A stretch of DNA of 64,000 bases from Echinarachnius parma (GCA_037951105.1 JBAMJV010003262.1:1-64000), one strand, 5' to 3'; counted from the first letter of the stretch, positions 42,005 to 54,071 are shown. The notes: generated from the letters alone by a model not told the origin. A program made the numbers and translations.

Positions 42005-42295
42005 TGGCATGGAACAGGTCTCGGTTTTCCAAATGCCTCTTTCGTTAAAAAGTTAAGTACGATTGAAGTCTTCGCATTTGAAATTCTCTGATGGAGAATT
42101 TGAACTGTTTACAATTATACTTTAATAGTGAATTCCACTTTGCATTTTCACTCATTACTGGGTTATAAGTCATATGACACTAATTTGTTATAGAATTTTC
42201 AAACAGCACTCAGTGGAAATATCAGATTACATAAATACACATCTTATCAACCCTTCTTCAGTTTTTGCACATGTCAACTAAGTTACTAGATCCCT
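42005..42295 (+). mobile_element. TTAA-type MITE family 2, left-truncated
   Basis: Starts inside the family (GGCATGGAACAGGTCTCGGT) and ends AGTTACTAGATCCCT followed by TTAA. Confidence 0.8.
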
Positions 42296-42349
42296 TTAAG
42301 GAAACGTGAATCATTAAACATGAATCAACATCGTTTTCTGTTACAATAA

Positions 42350-42530
42350 TTATGTTAATAATAATAATAAATTACATTTATATAGAGCTTAATACAATGT
42401 TTCTAAGCGCATTATTATTACCCTTGGTCACCAGGTACAGGTCAAACCCGGGCAATTATATTGTGCACCGTCTCAACTCCCTGGGGAGCATACTAGCCAA
42501 GCTGCCCAACGGGCGCTGAAGGCTAATGTT
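42350..42530 (-). mobile_element. LINE 3' tail fragment
   Basis: An ATA-rich tail then ATTTATATAGAGCTTAATAC and AATGTTTCTAAGCGC, the 3' signature shared with 31985 and 43707; more sequence follows that may belong to the same element. No coding part kept. Confidence 0.6.
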
Positions 42531-42939
42531 ATTATTTGTATTTTGATTGAGTGATAATTGTCATAATTAATGTTCTTTTTATTTATGGCCCAAAAAACGG
42601 AACGGGGCACTTCCAAAAATATAGTAACAAACTGATTATGTCCATCGGATAGGGTGTCTTTATACGCGCGCTATTGTTAGTGTGCATTCAGCTGTGTGCC
42701 GAGAGAATGGGCATGGTTGTTCGACACTATGACGGGCAGGAAGTGCGATTTATCAGGCACTGACTTGGTAAAAATTGACCAAAATGGGAACCTGACATGG
42801 TGTCACTCAGAGCGCCCTAAAACAAAAACTACACGACCAAAATTACTGATCTTGGTATCGTTATTCATTGGAAAGGACGCAATCATTTTGTTACTAGGCC
42901 TATATTTTGGAAAGTGCCCCGTTATAAGTATCGAATAAA

Positions 42940-43138
42940 TGTGGGTCCCACATTTATTCCAATCGGATACATAACTTTTATTGATATTATTGCTGTTTCT
43001 GAACCGATTTTGATCAAATAAAGTTCGTTTCATCTTTAAAATCACGTGCTCTTACATATACTACTCTTGGTTTTTCATTACCTCACAAATTAATTATTTA
43101 TTGAAGCGCCCTCTAAACCAAAACTAAACTATCCATTT
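42940..43138 (+). mobile_element. TTAA-type MITE family 1, right part
   Basis: GAACCGATTTTGATCAAATA and CCAAAACTAAACTATCCAT then TTAA are the right half of family 1. The left terminus was not located. Confidence 0.65.
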
Positions 43139-43228
43139 AAATGTAAGAATTAGATTTTGATTTTATCATTTATCGTCCATACCGTGCGTATAAAAAAACG
43201 TCACACTTTTGAAAAACTTGTCACAATT

Positions 43229-43706
43229 ACATTTCAAAATGTATAGAAGATGTTTTCATGTTGAAAGATGCCCAATAGTCTGTTCTATCAAGTGCCACTA
43301 ACAAAACAAATTTTTGTTCACGCTTGGGTGAGCACTGACCGTTTTTGTCCAGAGTGTGAAAGATGACTTGCGCCAATCTGAATAAGTACTCCCATTCAAA
43401 CAAATTGCTCTTTTGCATAAATTTAGGATTATGTTATGATAGTCTAGGAATTTTCTGGCATAAAGCAATGAAATCATTAAAATTATGGCAAAGAGCAATT
43501 TGTTTGAATGGGAGTACTTATTCGGACTGCTGGTTTAATTTTCCCTCTTCTTTCAATTTGGCGAAAGTCATTTTTCACACTCTGGACAAAAACAGTCAGT
43601 GTTCGCCCAAGCGTGAACGAAAATTTGTTTTGTTAGTGGCACTTGATAGATGAGACTATTGGGCATCTATCGACATGAACAAATATTCTAAATATGTTGA
43701 AATGTA
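43229..43706. mobile_element. Foldback MITE, ~478 bp
   Basis: Ends ACATTTCAAAATGTATAG and its approximate inverse. The arms keep long matches such as CTCCCATTCAAACAAATTGC and CACTCTGGACAAAAAC in inverse orientation, with a ~50 bp centre. No coding capacity. Confidence 0.85.
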
Positions 43707-44050
43707 ATAATAATAATAATAATGAAACATTTTTATATAGCGCATAACACATAAGCAAAATTGCATGTCTCTATGCGCTTTACAGAACAGAATACAAAAG
43801 GAATGAAATTGTGCACTGGGTTCATAATTATCAAATTTTACGACATATACGCCCATATACGAAGTATTAAATAAATGTGTTTTCAAGCTCGTTCTAAACC
43901 TTTCATATGTATCTATGTTTCTAATGTGTTCAGGCAAGTTATTCCATAATACAGGGGCCGCATATGAAAATGATCTATCCCCGTATGATCTTGTCATTGT
44001 ATGAGGGACACAAAATAAAAACTTTTTACTCGAGCGTAAGGTTGCAGATT
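43707..44050 (-). mobile_element. LINE 3' end with RT C-terminal tail
   Basis: On the - strand GDRSFSYAAPVLWNNLPEHI then RNIDTYERFRTSLKTHLFNT, the hallmark C-terminus of CR1/Jockey-like LINE reverse-transcriptase ORFs, followed by the TATATAGCGC 3' signature and an ATT tail at 43707. 5'-truncated; a recent-looking open segment. Confidence 0.88.
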
Positions 44051-44480
44051 TTTCAAAAGTGTAACGTTTTTTTTATACGCACTGTATACCTGTAAATTTA
44101 TTCTTTGTAATGTACTTCTAACATGAAATTGTATACTTAAAGAAAATAAAACATGATGCTTTAATTGAACATCATTTTCAATATCATATTCTCTTTCAGC
44201 TTGCTATTCATTGGGACAACTTATGGTTCTATTGCATTATAATTTAAACAAAACTACTCACTAAAATAGTAAAGACGGGTCAGATCTATTTAATTTACAT
44301 ATTTCATTTCGTTCAGTGATTTCATGACATTTTGAATGTGATGTTCTGAATTTATGATCGACTATTCGACTTTATCAAATAATTACAATATAATTGTATA
44401 TTTCGCCGATTTGAATTATATGTGTGTCTTTTCCCCAGACGGGAAGTCATCAATTATTCATAAATATTCATAAACGTAGC

Positions 44481-44946
44481 AGCGTGTTCACACACAACAA
44501 ATTTCCATCCCTTAATCATGACTAACGAAACGTCGTATAAAGAATCATGATTAACGAAACTAACGAACGTTCACACACAAAAAAAAAGATCCCCAAACAG
44601 CTGGCATTCAGCTGCACGAAACATCGTATAAGTGCGCAGTTTGCTACTGCGCAGTGTGCTGTCTTTTTTCTGTCTGCTGTCACATTAAGCCACGCCCCGT
44701 TATACGAGTGTCGTATAGCGAATCATGTTCAGCGAATCGACCAGGCGTTCACACACAAAACGAGCGTGATTCTTTAGTCAGCTCTCGTACGAAACGATGC
44801 TCAAACCTCTTTATACGACGTTTCGTTAGTGAGCGTTCAGACACACAATTTCCGACAATTTTCGTCGTATAGCTAGTCAGGAGCTGACTAAAGAATCAGC
44901 TCCTGATTAGCTATACGATGACATTTTTGTGTGTGAACACGGGGCT
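44481..44946. mobile_element. MITE with GTGTTCACACACAAAA ends, ~465 bp
   Basis: GTGTTCACACACAACAAATT and ATTTTTGTGTGTGAACAC ends. Three or four internal CGTTCACACACAAAA and CGTCGTATA subrepeats, and a central AGCTGACTAAAGAATCAGCT hairpin. Confidence 0.8.
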
Positions 44947-45149
44947 ATTTATCCATGTAAGTAAGCGTATTATAACGATTCGGTTTCTGGAAATAATATC
45001 CTTGCTCTAAATTTATGAAATAATCCCCTTGATTGTTCGTCTCTTTGAGCTTTCATGAACATGATGAACATGACTGTTGTCATGTAAAGTACACGAGCAT
45101 ATTACATTATCATGTTAGTGTTGTCATAAGAACACATCGTGCATATTAA

Positions 45150-46756
45150 AGGGATCTAGTAACATTGTCTAAATCCACAAAACTTTATTAGAAATCTAGT
45201 GGTTCTCTCATCCCTTGTTGCATAGGCGCCGGAAGTGGGGGGGCAGGGGGGGCGGCCGCCCCCCCCCCCCCCCCCAATCCAAAAAGTGGGGGGGGGCAAA
45301 ACGCGTTTTTGCCCCCCCAAAAAGCCCCGCAAAAAAAAAGGAAGAAAAAAGAAAGAAAAAAAGAAAAAGGAAAAAAACGTTTAAAAACTGAGTTATTCAT
45401 CCATTTAAAATTTTCGCTGCAAACAAATTATCTCAGTTTGTTGTGTAACTTGCATTTGGTACGTCTGGGGTGGGTTTTTCTGTACCAGTCCACGTACTTC
45501 CTGTGTAGGCTGTTATTGCTCTGCTGTTTGTGCATGTGACGTGCACCAAATCGCACCATTACAAGTAAAAAATGCAAAATGTGCGGGGGATACCCCCTCC
45601 CAAACCCTCCTCTTCTGGCTCTGCCCCAGCCCTCGGTCGCTTCGCTCCCTCGGGACTCATTTTTAGTTGTAAGCTATGATGTTGGATCATACAAATGTGG
45701 CATATGGTTTATGTTTTTATGCACCATATTGCACCATTTCAAGTATGGCCAAATCTTCCCCGTGGGAGGGGGATGCCCCCTCTTAAACCCTCCCCCTCTG
45801 GCTCTGCCCCAGCCCTCGGTCGCTTCGCTCCCTCAGGACTCATTTTTAGCTGTAAGCTATGATGTTGGATCATACAAATGTGGCATATGGTTTATGTTTT
45901 TATGCCCCAGATTGCATCATTTCAAGTATAAAAATGCAAAATCTTCCCCGTGGGAGGGGGATACCCCCTCCCAAACCCTCCCCTCTGGCTCTGCCCCAGC
46001 CCTCGGTCGCTTCGCTCCCTCGGGACTCATTTTTAGCTGAAAGTTATGATGTTGGATCATACAAATGTGGCATATGGTTTATGTTTTTATGCCCCAGATT
46101 GCACCATTTCAAGTATAAAAATGCAAAATCTTCCCCGTGGGAGGGGGATACCCCCTCCCAAACCCTCCCCCCTCTGGTCCTCCACAGCCCTCGGTCGCTT
46201 CGCTCCCTCGGGACTCATTTGTGGCTGTAAGCAATGTTGTTGGATCATGTTTTTATGCACCAGATTGCACAATTTCAAGTCCAAAAATGCAAAAGCTCCC
46301 TTGACCGGGGGGGGGGGGGGGGGGGGGGGGGGTTGGCAACCCTGTGAGTGTGGTCGGGCATGAGCCCCATAACACATAAATCGTGAGCCCCCTTCGGGTC
46401 TTGCCCCCCCAATCCAAAACTGCTTCCGGCGCGCCTGCCTTGTTGTATTCGTATTACCAACAGAAACATGGAACGGGTTTCGGTTTCTCTAATTTCCCTT
46501 TCGTTAATTTTTATTTGCGATTGAAATGTTCAGATTTGTATCTACTGGATAATCATAACAGTGTACAAAGTCAGTACAAGGAGTTAGCGAATATCACTTT
46601 GCAATTTCGCTCATTACTCGGCCATATAACATCCATTTAACGTAACATTTTCACTCAATACTCAGATCGAGGACACTTCAGATCACAAACATACACATCA
46701 TACCAACCATTCTCCACTTTCTGCACATGCCAACAAATATAGGCTACTCGATCCTT
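45150..46756 (+). mobile_element. TTAA-type MITE family 2, split by a hAT-like element
   Basis: AGGGATCTAGTAACATTGTC at the left and ACTCGATCCT at the right, both flanked by TTAA. Family sequence resumes at 46438 exactly where it stopped at 45220. Confidence 0.9.
45221..46437. mobile_element. hAT-like element of the CATAGGCGCCGG family, 1.2 kb
   Basis: CATAGGCGCCGGAAGTGGGG and GCTTCCGGCGCGCCTG ends with a perfect 8 bp duplication CCTTGTTG (45213-45220, 46438-46445). Inside are four ~190 bp tandem units, each with CACCATTTCAAGTAT, GAGGGGGATACCCCCTCCCA and CGGTCGCTTCGCTCCCTCGG. The same units make up the composite at 3201-8647. No transposase. Confidence 0.92.
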
Positions 46757-47328
46757 TTAAAATGACATGTACTGTCATGATAGTACTGAACACTCACCTC
46801 GCATGCAATAAATTATGAATAAACGCACTATAATTATGACAATAATTCAGCTTCCTTTTACCAACCCTTAATAATAATATCGTCTCTTTTAATTTTCATT
46901 AACATAATGTTGTCATGTAAATCTTACATTATCATGTATAGTTATGCATGTTGGCATAAAAACACATCGTGCATGTTAAAATACATGTACATTACTATCA
47001 TTATACCGCGAACACTCATGTGTAATGATGATAATCATATACATCTTCCTTTAAACATCCCTTGATTTATCGTCTCTTTTAACTTTCATGAACATGTTGT
47101 CATGTAAATCTTACATCATCATGTATAGTTATAGCCTACATGTTGGCATAAAACACATCATGCATATTCAAATACATGTACTATATCATCATACCGCGAA
47201 CACTCACCTCGCATGCAATAAATTATGAATACATGTACCATAATTATGATAATAATTCAGCTTCCTTTTACCATTACCCGTAGTATGCATCATATATCAC
47301 TTTGCTTCACTATCACTTACAAATACAT

Positions 47329-47491
47329 CAGTGGTGTAGCTACCGGGGGGGGGGGGGGGGTTCACGTGCACGTGCACTCCCCCAATATCTAGACAACAAT
47401 TATACAAACAAAAGAGGGGAGTATGCCCCTAATATTTCGCATGACGCCCCCCCCTCAAGAAAACAATATACCCAATCACGCTACGCCACTG
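47329..47491. mobile_element. hAT-type MITE with CAGTGGNGTAGC ends, 163 bp
   Basis: CAGTGGTGTAGCTACC and GCTACGCCACTG ends. The 8 bp flanks AAATACAT / AAATGCAC match at six positions. G-run inside. Confidence 0.75.
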
Positions 47492-47841
47492 AAATGCACA
47501 CTGAAGAGCATGTCAAACGAACTCTTATTTTCATAATCACCTATCACTGTGACATGTCCGAAGGGCTTATATAAAACAGTTTCATACGAATAGTTATTGT
47601 TACTTGAAAATCTGTCTACGGTATGTTTACGGTATACTCAGTTTCTATTTCATATATATATGTATGATTCATTATATGAGGTAAAATTAATTATATGCTG
47701 CTATTTTGATAATTGCAATCTATACTCAGTCTTGATACTTTAACATATTTTGGAGGCTTTACTTAAGAATGCATCGTTGATAATCATTGAAATACGCATG
47801 TCTTAACAACTCTATTTTTCAAAATAATACGGTATACTATA

Positions 47842-49220
47842 CAGGGTGTCTCAGAAAGAATGCAACACCTACGATCGTTAATTTCATCAACACCATCGAC
47901 CAAATGTCATTGTTCAGTACAGTTCAGTTTATTTCACATCACATTAAAAATACATCAAAATATACATCAGAATATATACATAGGAAACAATATAGAAAAA
48001 ACAGTATTCAAGAGTATATATACAAACATCTAAAACATCTATACACACAGCAATACAAGGACATGATAAAATAGTAATAATAAGCCGTAGAGGATGTGAG
48101 GGAAAGGCAAAGGCCATTGGCCTGTCAAGGCCTTTCCCTTTATTAGCTACGACTTATTGAAATGAATATAAAAATTAATTACAAAACACACATAACACAT
48201 AAAAAGCAGGCATTTAAATTATAGATCTATTGTAATGATGTACTATTCAATAATCCTTTAAACTTCCTTTTAAAATTACATAGAGTTGGACACTGTTTCA
48301 ATTCATCAGGCAAATCATTCCACACTATCGCACCTTGATAACTAATAATTGATCTAGAAAATTTATATTTACAGAACGGAGTATATATTTTATGTGAATT
48401 CCTTGTTTTATACACATTAATATCCCTATTATATTTAAAATATCCATTAAAAAGAGGAGGTAATAAGTTTTTGAAATATGAATACATAAAACATGCAGTC
48501 TGCAATTTATTTATGTCATATACATTTAATATTTTCAATTAAAAAAATTACTTATGTGTATGTGCTAAATAATGTGATTTAGTAATCGCACGAACAGCCC
48601 TTTTCTGTAATAAAAAGAGTCTATTCAATAAATAAAATGAGCAATTTTATTGGGTAGAAATTGATTGGGTAGAACATTCTTTTCCCAACAAAATGATACC
48701 ATAAGCATTGATTTTGGGTAAGGCGTTTGGATCCTATAGGGCTATTTTTCTGAGGCAATGTCGTTTCCTAAATTTGCTGCTTTTTCGTCTCCAGCGATCC
48801 TCTGAACGCTGAGACATTCTCGCCCCGCGGCCTCCCATAGACAGAAGAACCGCATGACTGCTCTCCCTTTGATAAAGAAGGCAATGTTGCGTAATCGAGT
48901 AATCACAATTGTCTTCCTTATCAAAGGGAGAGCAGTCATGCGGTTCTTCTGTACAGCTAATTCTATGGGAGGCCGTGGGGCGAGAATGCCTCAGTGTTCC
49001 GAGGATCGCTGGAGACGAAAAAGTAGCAAATTTAGTAAACGACATTGCCTCAGAAGAATGGCCCTAGGACCCAAACGCCTTACCCAAAATCAATGCTTAT
49101 GGTATCATTTTGTTGGAAAAAGAATGTTCTACCCAATCAAATAAAAAAACAATGACATTTGGTCGATGGTGTTGATGAAATTCACGATCGTAGGTGTTGC
49201 ATTCTTTCTGAGACACCCTG
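47842..49220. mobile_element. mariner/Tc1-like foldback element with a LINE fragment in its left arm
   Basis: Perfect ends CAGGGTGTCTCAGAAAGAAT and inverse, flanked by TA. The arms match inward for ~330 bp (CATCGACCAAATGTCATTG, GATTGGGTAGAACATTCTT, GCAGTCATGCGGTTCTTCTG) to a centre near 48890. The left arm is interrupted at about 47914-48655 by a LINE. The outer tandem unit (47640-47800 and 49430-49560) continues on both sides. Confidence 0.9.
47914..48655 (-). mobile_element. 5'-truncated LINE (CR1/Jockey-like)
   Basis: On the - strand LFLLQKRAVRAITKSHYLAH, then KILNVYDINKLQTACFMYSY and FSRSIISYQGAIVWNDLPDE are a reverse-transcriptase C-terminal region. The 3' side toward 47914 is A-rich with a hairpin around AAGGCCTTTCCCTTTATT. 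The stretch between the first two blocks has a stop, so the copy is decayed. Confidence 0.8.
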
Positions 49221-49224
49221 TATA

Positions 49225-50170
49225 TTTATTTATTTATTTTTTTATTTATTTATTCAGTCTTCTTTAAAAACACAGGGTAGCCCCATTCAGTGCCACAAAG
49301 GCCTGCTTTACAAGAGGGCCCTGTTTCAGATAGAAATTACAACGTTTACATTGAAAAACACAGGATAAAGATACAGTAGATGGTGAAAGAACAGTTTAAA
49401 ACAAATAGTTATTATTCCCGCCTTGATATATTCATTACTCAGCTTCTATTTCACATATCTTTATGATTCACCGTATGAAAAATTAATTATATTTTGCCAT
49501 TTTAATAATAATATATTGCAATCTTGGAATATTTTGTTGGCTTTATGGTATTCGTACTGATTGCTAAATATTTTCCTTCATTTAATTTACAGTATTTAAA
49601 AGGGTCACATGCTGCCGACGGGCATTATAATCTGAATACCTATACTATAACATGACAGTAACGTCTATGATTATTTCGAAGTGTGTTCTACACATATTAT
49701 ATATTTTAATATTACATATTGCATGTCTGGAAGGCTTTTTGCTGAGTGATAATGGTTGGGGAAATTCATCAAACTTTCCTTTAATTAATTTACGATTATT
49801 GCTCAACATTCAGTACATTAACAACGTGGTTATTCGTTCATATTTTCAACAAATTATAAAACATACAATAAACAATTAATTGTGAACAATACTTCATTGC
49901 ACAATAAAATAATAGTTCGTTGTATATTTTTCATTAACATAGAGGAGAAAACCTTTTTGAATATACCTTACAATAAATGAATTCATGAAACAATTAGGAT
50001 CATGACTACATTTTACAATAAATATATATTTTTAAATTAAGTTTCTACAAATGGAGGAGTCTGAATCAGGGACGTAGCCATACAGTCAATTTGCAATGTG
50101 CATCCATTTTGTATTTATGCATTTATATGGAAAAGTTTCAAAATACATTGAAAATTCCCGTGTATTTTTA
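49225..50170. other. Gene-free stretch with LINE-tail-like sequence
   Basis: TTTA-type repeats at 49222-49255, then AAAAACACAGGGTAGCCCCA and GCCTGCTTTACAAGAGGGCC, which resemble an inverted LINE 3' region. The remainder is AT-rich with nothing recognised. Confidence 0.4.
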
Positions 50171-50177
50171 TTACATA

Positions 50178-50350
50178 AGGGCCCCGTTGCAGAAAGAGGT
50201 ACAATCAATGAAAGTTGTAATTAATTGCAAGTCAGAAAATTTGCGCTAACCAATTTCAACCAATCAGATTTGCACATCTAGTCACATGATCTGACTTACA
50301 ATTAATTGCACATTTACAATCGATTGTATCTCTTTCTGCAACGGGGCCAT
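50178..50350. mobile_element. Palindromic MITE, GGCCCCGTTGCAGAAAGA ends, copy 1
   Basis: GGCCCCGTTGCAGAAAGAGG and the inverse CTCTTTCTGCAACGGGGCC; the arms also share AATTAATTGCAAGTCAGA. About 173 bp. A second copy is at 54075. Confidence 0.9.
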
Positions 50351-50402
50351 CATGCGCTATGAATCCATGTTGAAAGCAAAGAACACAAACAGAACAGCTT
50401 AA

Positions 50403-50780
50403 ATGGATCTAGTAACTTTGTTGACATGTGCAAAAAGCGATGAGTGGTTGATACAATGTATATTGTTGTTATCTGATATGTCCACTGGGTGTTGTGTGAA
50501 CATTTCAAGTTAAATGGACGTTATATGGACGAGTAATGAGCAAAAATGCAAAGTGATATTCACTAACTAATTGCACTCACTTTGTACACGGTTCTGACAA
50601 TCCATTGGATAATTTGACATCTGAACACTTCAATCGTAAATATCTTTTTAACGAAAGGGAAATTTGAAAAACCGCAACCTGTCCCATGCTTTTTTTGTTA
50701 ATAAGAATACAACAATGTATGAGGGAACCGCTAGAATTTCAGTTGGATTTTGAGGATTTGGACAATGTTACTAAGTCCCT
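50403..50780 (-). mobile_element. TTAA-type MITE family 2, complete
   Basis: TGGATCTAGTAACTTTGTTG to TGTTACTAAGTCCCT with TTAA at both ends, 378 bp. It abuts the next copy through a single shared TTAA at 50781-50784 in opposite orientation. Confidence 0.92.
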
Positions 50781-50867
50781 TTAAAGGGATCTAGTTACAT
50801 TGTTCAAATCCACAAAATCCAATTGGAATTCTAGCGGTTCCCTCATACCTTGTTGTATTCGTATTAA

Positions 50868-51419
50868 AGTGATCCCTGTAAAGTGTCAGATATTGCACAA
50901 AATGACATTTGAGACTTCAATCCTATATCAATATCATTGTTAAATGCAATTGAAAGATTTGTGAAAGTTTGAAAGAAAACGAACACTGTTTACCTAGTGA
51001 AAAAAAACGAATATTGAGTTCATATTTTATCACCGAATACTGATGGCCTGCCGTAGATTTGTCGCAGTAATAATAATCATCCGTTTGACGATATCCGCAC
51101 CCACGTGTATGTTTATAGACGGTACAGAATTCATGGAATTTGCGCGCGCTCGGCTCAAAGTTCAGTCGGGTCGGGAAGGTTTCCCACGCGCATTGGCCGG
51201 ACGTGTTCAGCTACGGCAATTGTACTTTTTATCAAAAGCGTTAGCTAACGCTTTTGAAATAATGATTTTCAATGATAATTAGCTTCATACTAAAGGGAAA
51301 TTTGAAAAAATCTAACCCTATTGTATTCTTCTCTTACCATAAGCTAAACAATACGGCAGAAGAGAAACGAGGAAGCTCCAAGTAGTTTTCGTGGAGTTAG
51401 ACACTTTACCTGGATCACT
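50868..51419. mobile_element. TTAA-type MITE family 3, 552 bp
   Basis: AGTGATCCCTGTAAAGTGTC and GACACTTTACCTGGATCACT ends flanked by TTAA. An open frame of ~80 codons inside is not kept in the second copy, so I treat it as non-coding. Confidence 0.92.
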
Positions 51420-51470
51420 TTAACAATAGAAGCCCTTTTGGTATTTACGATTGAATTGTTCAGATGTTAA

Positions 51471-51994
51471 AGTGATACCTGTAAAGTGTCAGATATTGCA
51501 CAAAATGACATTTGAGACTTCGATCCTATATCAATATCATTGTAAAATACAATTGAAAGATTTGTGAAAGTTTGAAAGAAAACGAACACTGTTTACCTAG
51601 TGAAAAAAACGAATATTGAGTTCATATTTTATCACCGAATACTGATGGTCTGCCATACATTTGTCGCAGTAATGAATGATCCGTTTGAGATATTCGCACC
51701 CGTGTTTACACACGTAGTACAGAATTCATGGAATTTGCACTCGCTCGGCTCAAAGTTCAATCTTCGGAATGTTCTCACGGTGCAGCTAGGACAATTGTAC
51801 TTTTTATCAAAAGCGTTAATCAACGTGATTGAAATAAAAGATTTAAATGATAATTATCTTCATACTAAAGGGACATTTGAAAAAATCAAACCCTATTTTA
51901 TTCTTCTTTTACCATAAGCTAAACAACACGGTAGAAGAGAAACGAGGAAGCTCCAAGTAATTTTCGTGGATTTGGACACTTTACAGGTATGACT
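51471..51994. mobile_element. TTAA-type MITE family 3, 524 bp, second copy
   Basis: AGTGATACCTGTAAAGTGTC and GGACACTTTACAGGTATGACT ends with TTAA on both sides, same orientation as the copy at 50868 and clearly related along its length; indels and a missing GC-rich patch separate them. Confidence 0.92.
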
Positions 51995-52394
51995 TTAAAC
52001 TATCCACTGGATTTTTTGCTTATTACTCGGCCATATAATGTCCATTTAATTTGAAATTTCCACACAATACCCAGTGGATATATCAGATAACAACAATATA
52101 CATTGTATCAACCATTCATCACTTTTTGCTAATGTTCTACAGTTACTAGATCCCTAGGGAGTGTCCGCCTTTTGCAAGCTTAATTCCAAAATTAGTTGCG
52201 AGGTTATTGTCTAATATGAAAAGAAATGTCATTCAACAGCTTGCCTGACAAAATTAGGGCTTGAAATCTCATTTTCGTGGAGTTATATAGACCTCAAAAT
52301 AACATACGCGACGTAACGTAATTTAGTATGCATTACGAGTCTTCACCCATGCAAAATTTCGCTCACGATAGCTGCCGGCGCATTCCGGTGAGCC

Positions 52395-52424
52395 CCCCCC
52401 CCCCCCCCCCCCCCTGCCCCGTTG
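52395..52424. repeat. C-run, ~27 bp
   Basis: A long C homopolymer following TTCCGGTGAG. The surrounding 52.16-53.3 kb shows no gene or clear repeat. Confidence 0.8.
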
Positions 52425-53309
52425 GTGTGCATGATCGACCCACGCACAGATTGTGATCGAACAGCGGCATAAGCGAATGCTAAACAAAATAACTAAGACT
52501 CGCTAAAACTGACTACATCTAATTGTTTATTCTTCATTTTCGAGACCTTTTTCATGGCATACTTTTTAAAATGTCGGCTTACTGTTGTAATATTATGCTA
52601 AATCAGTTAAACACATTTATTGGCCGATATATAGTTCGATCGATGAAAGAATGATTTCTACACATTCCTTTTTCATTCGTAGAATCCAAATTACAGGGTT
52701 GTTCGATCTGATAATAAATGTTGTACAGATTCATGTAAATGCAATAGTAATTAAATTGTGTAGGGTTTCTTCAATAATAAGGTTTGTGTTGCTATATTTA
52801 GTTATGTCCCTATTCCGCGACATGTATATCTACAATATATTTTCACAGAGTATCCATTTGTTGTTTTCCTAGATTTGTCGACTCCGAGAAGAATTTTTAC
52901 ATACGGTATATATACGTATAGGCGCAGGTATACAAGTTCAAACAGGGGGCATAATGGATGGGAACATGGGGGTTAATGTACAGGCCAGGGCCGTTATCCT
53001 GTTATGATAATTATCATTATGTTAGTGTTACACTGATCTTAACTTTTTTTTAATTTCAACCAAAATCACTTGGAGTTTTCACACTTCTCTTGTACCTTGC
53101 TGTTTTGATTATAGTAACAGAAGAATGAAACGGGTTTTATTTTTTTTAAATTGAAATCGACCGTAGTCAAGAGTATCCGAATTCGGATTCTTCACGCGAA
53201 CGATCGGGATAAAATATCAGACATTGATATTATTCTATTTTCACTTGGTATGCATCATTCCTTTTCTATGAAAATCTCACTTATCATTCTCAAGGATCTT
53301 ACAATGAAA

Positions 53310-53688
53310 AGGGATCTAGTAACTTTGTTGACATGTGCAAAAAGTCATGAGTGGTTGATACAATGTATATTATTGTTATCTGATATGTCCACTGGGTGTT
53401 GTGTGAAAATTTCAAGTTAAATGGACGTTATATGGCCGAGTAATGAGCAAAAATGCAAAGTGATATTCACTAACTCATTGCTCTCACTTTGTACACGGCT
53501 TTGACGGTCCAGTGGACAAGCTAATATCTGAACACTTCAATCGTTACTATCTTTTTAACGAAAGGGAAATTTGAAAAACCGAAACCTGTCCCATATGCTT
53601 TTATTGTTAATACGAATACAACAAGGTGTGAGGGAACCGCTAGAATTCCAATTGGATTTTGAGGATTTGGACAATGTTACTAAGTCCC
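53310..53688 (-). mobile_element. TTAA-type MITE family 2, complete
   Basis: GGGATCTAGTAACTTTGTTG to TGTTACTAAGTCCCT then TTAA; almost the same sequence as the copy at 50403, so both moved fairly recently. AT-rich microsatellites (ATTACT, AATAAT) follow to 53.8 kb. Confidence 0.9.
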
Positions 53689-54071
53689 TTTAATAATACT
53701 ATTACTACTACTATTACTACTAAATAATATGATAATGGTATAGTAATGTAACATAAATAAACAATATTAAACAATAATAATGATGATAATAATAATTTAA
53801 TGTATAATAATTGCATCGACATATAAAATATTAAAATATATGTTATGACTTTTTAAAATTTACCTGAACCATTAAAAGCTTAGATGTACCCTATAAGTAA
53901 ATCTACATCCTCATTTTAACTGCATGTAATATTTTTTTCCAAACTGAAGAAATTTGTATTTAATTTATCATACCAATAACTTTCTGCACCCCCTTATCAA
54001 TTGTTTGTCCTGGAGAGAATTATGTGCCTCGGAAAAGTTTTACTAAGATAGACGGTGTGATACAAGTGCTG

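Larger units (their letters stand above)
44990..47275. repeat. Tandem array, ~210 bp unit, split by nested transposons
   Basis: Units share CGTCTCTTTnAnnTTTCATGAACAT, GTTGTCATGTAAA, ACATTATCATGT and ACACATCGTGCATATT. One unit precedes the MITE at 45150 and about two and a half follow it (46780-47275), with CCGCGAACACTCACCTCGCA junctions. The insertion removed nothing obvious. Confidence 0.85.
50785..52155 (+). mobile_element. TTAA-type MITE family 2, carrying two family 3 insertions
   Basis: Starts AGGGATCTAGTTACATTGTT and ends AGTTACTAGATCCCT. Family 2 sequence is interrupted twice at TTAA sites and continues correctly each time. Confidence 0.9.

Noticed and set aside
42696-42938. 80-codon frame MPREWAWLFDTMTGRKCDLS...
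   Set aside because: No splice context or family match; it lies against the right half of a family 1 MITE and is probably transposon-derived.
50868-51994. Two related frames ending QLYFLSKAL...EI..NDN
   Set aside because: They lie in the two family 3 MITE copies; the frames differ by insertions and deletions and lose similarity, so selection on a protein is unlikely.
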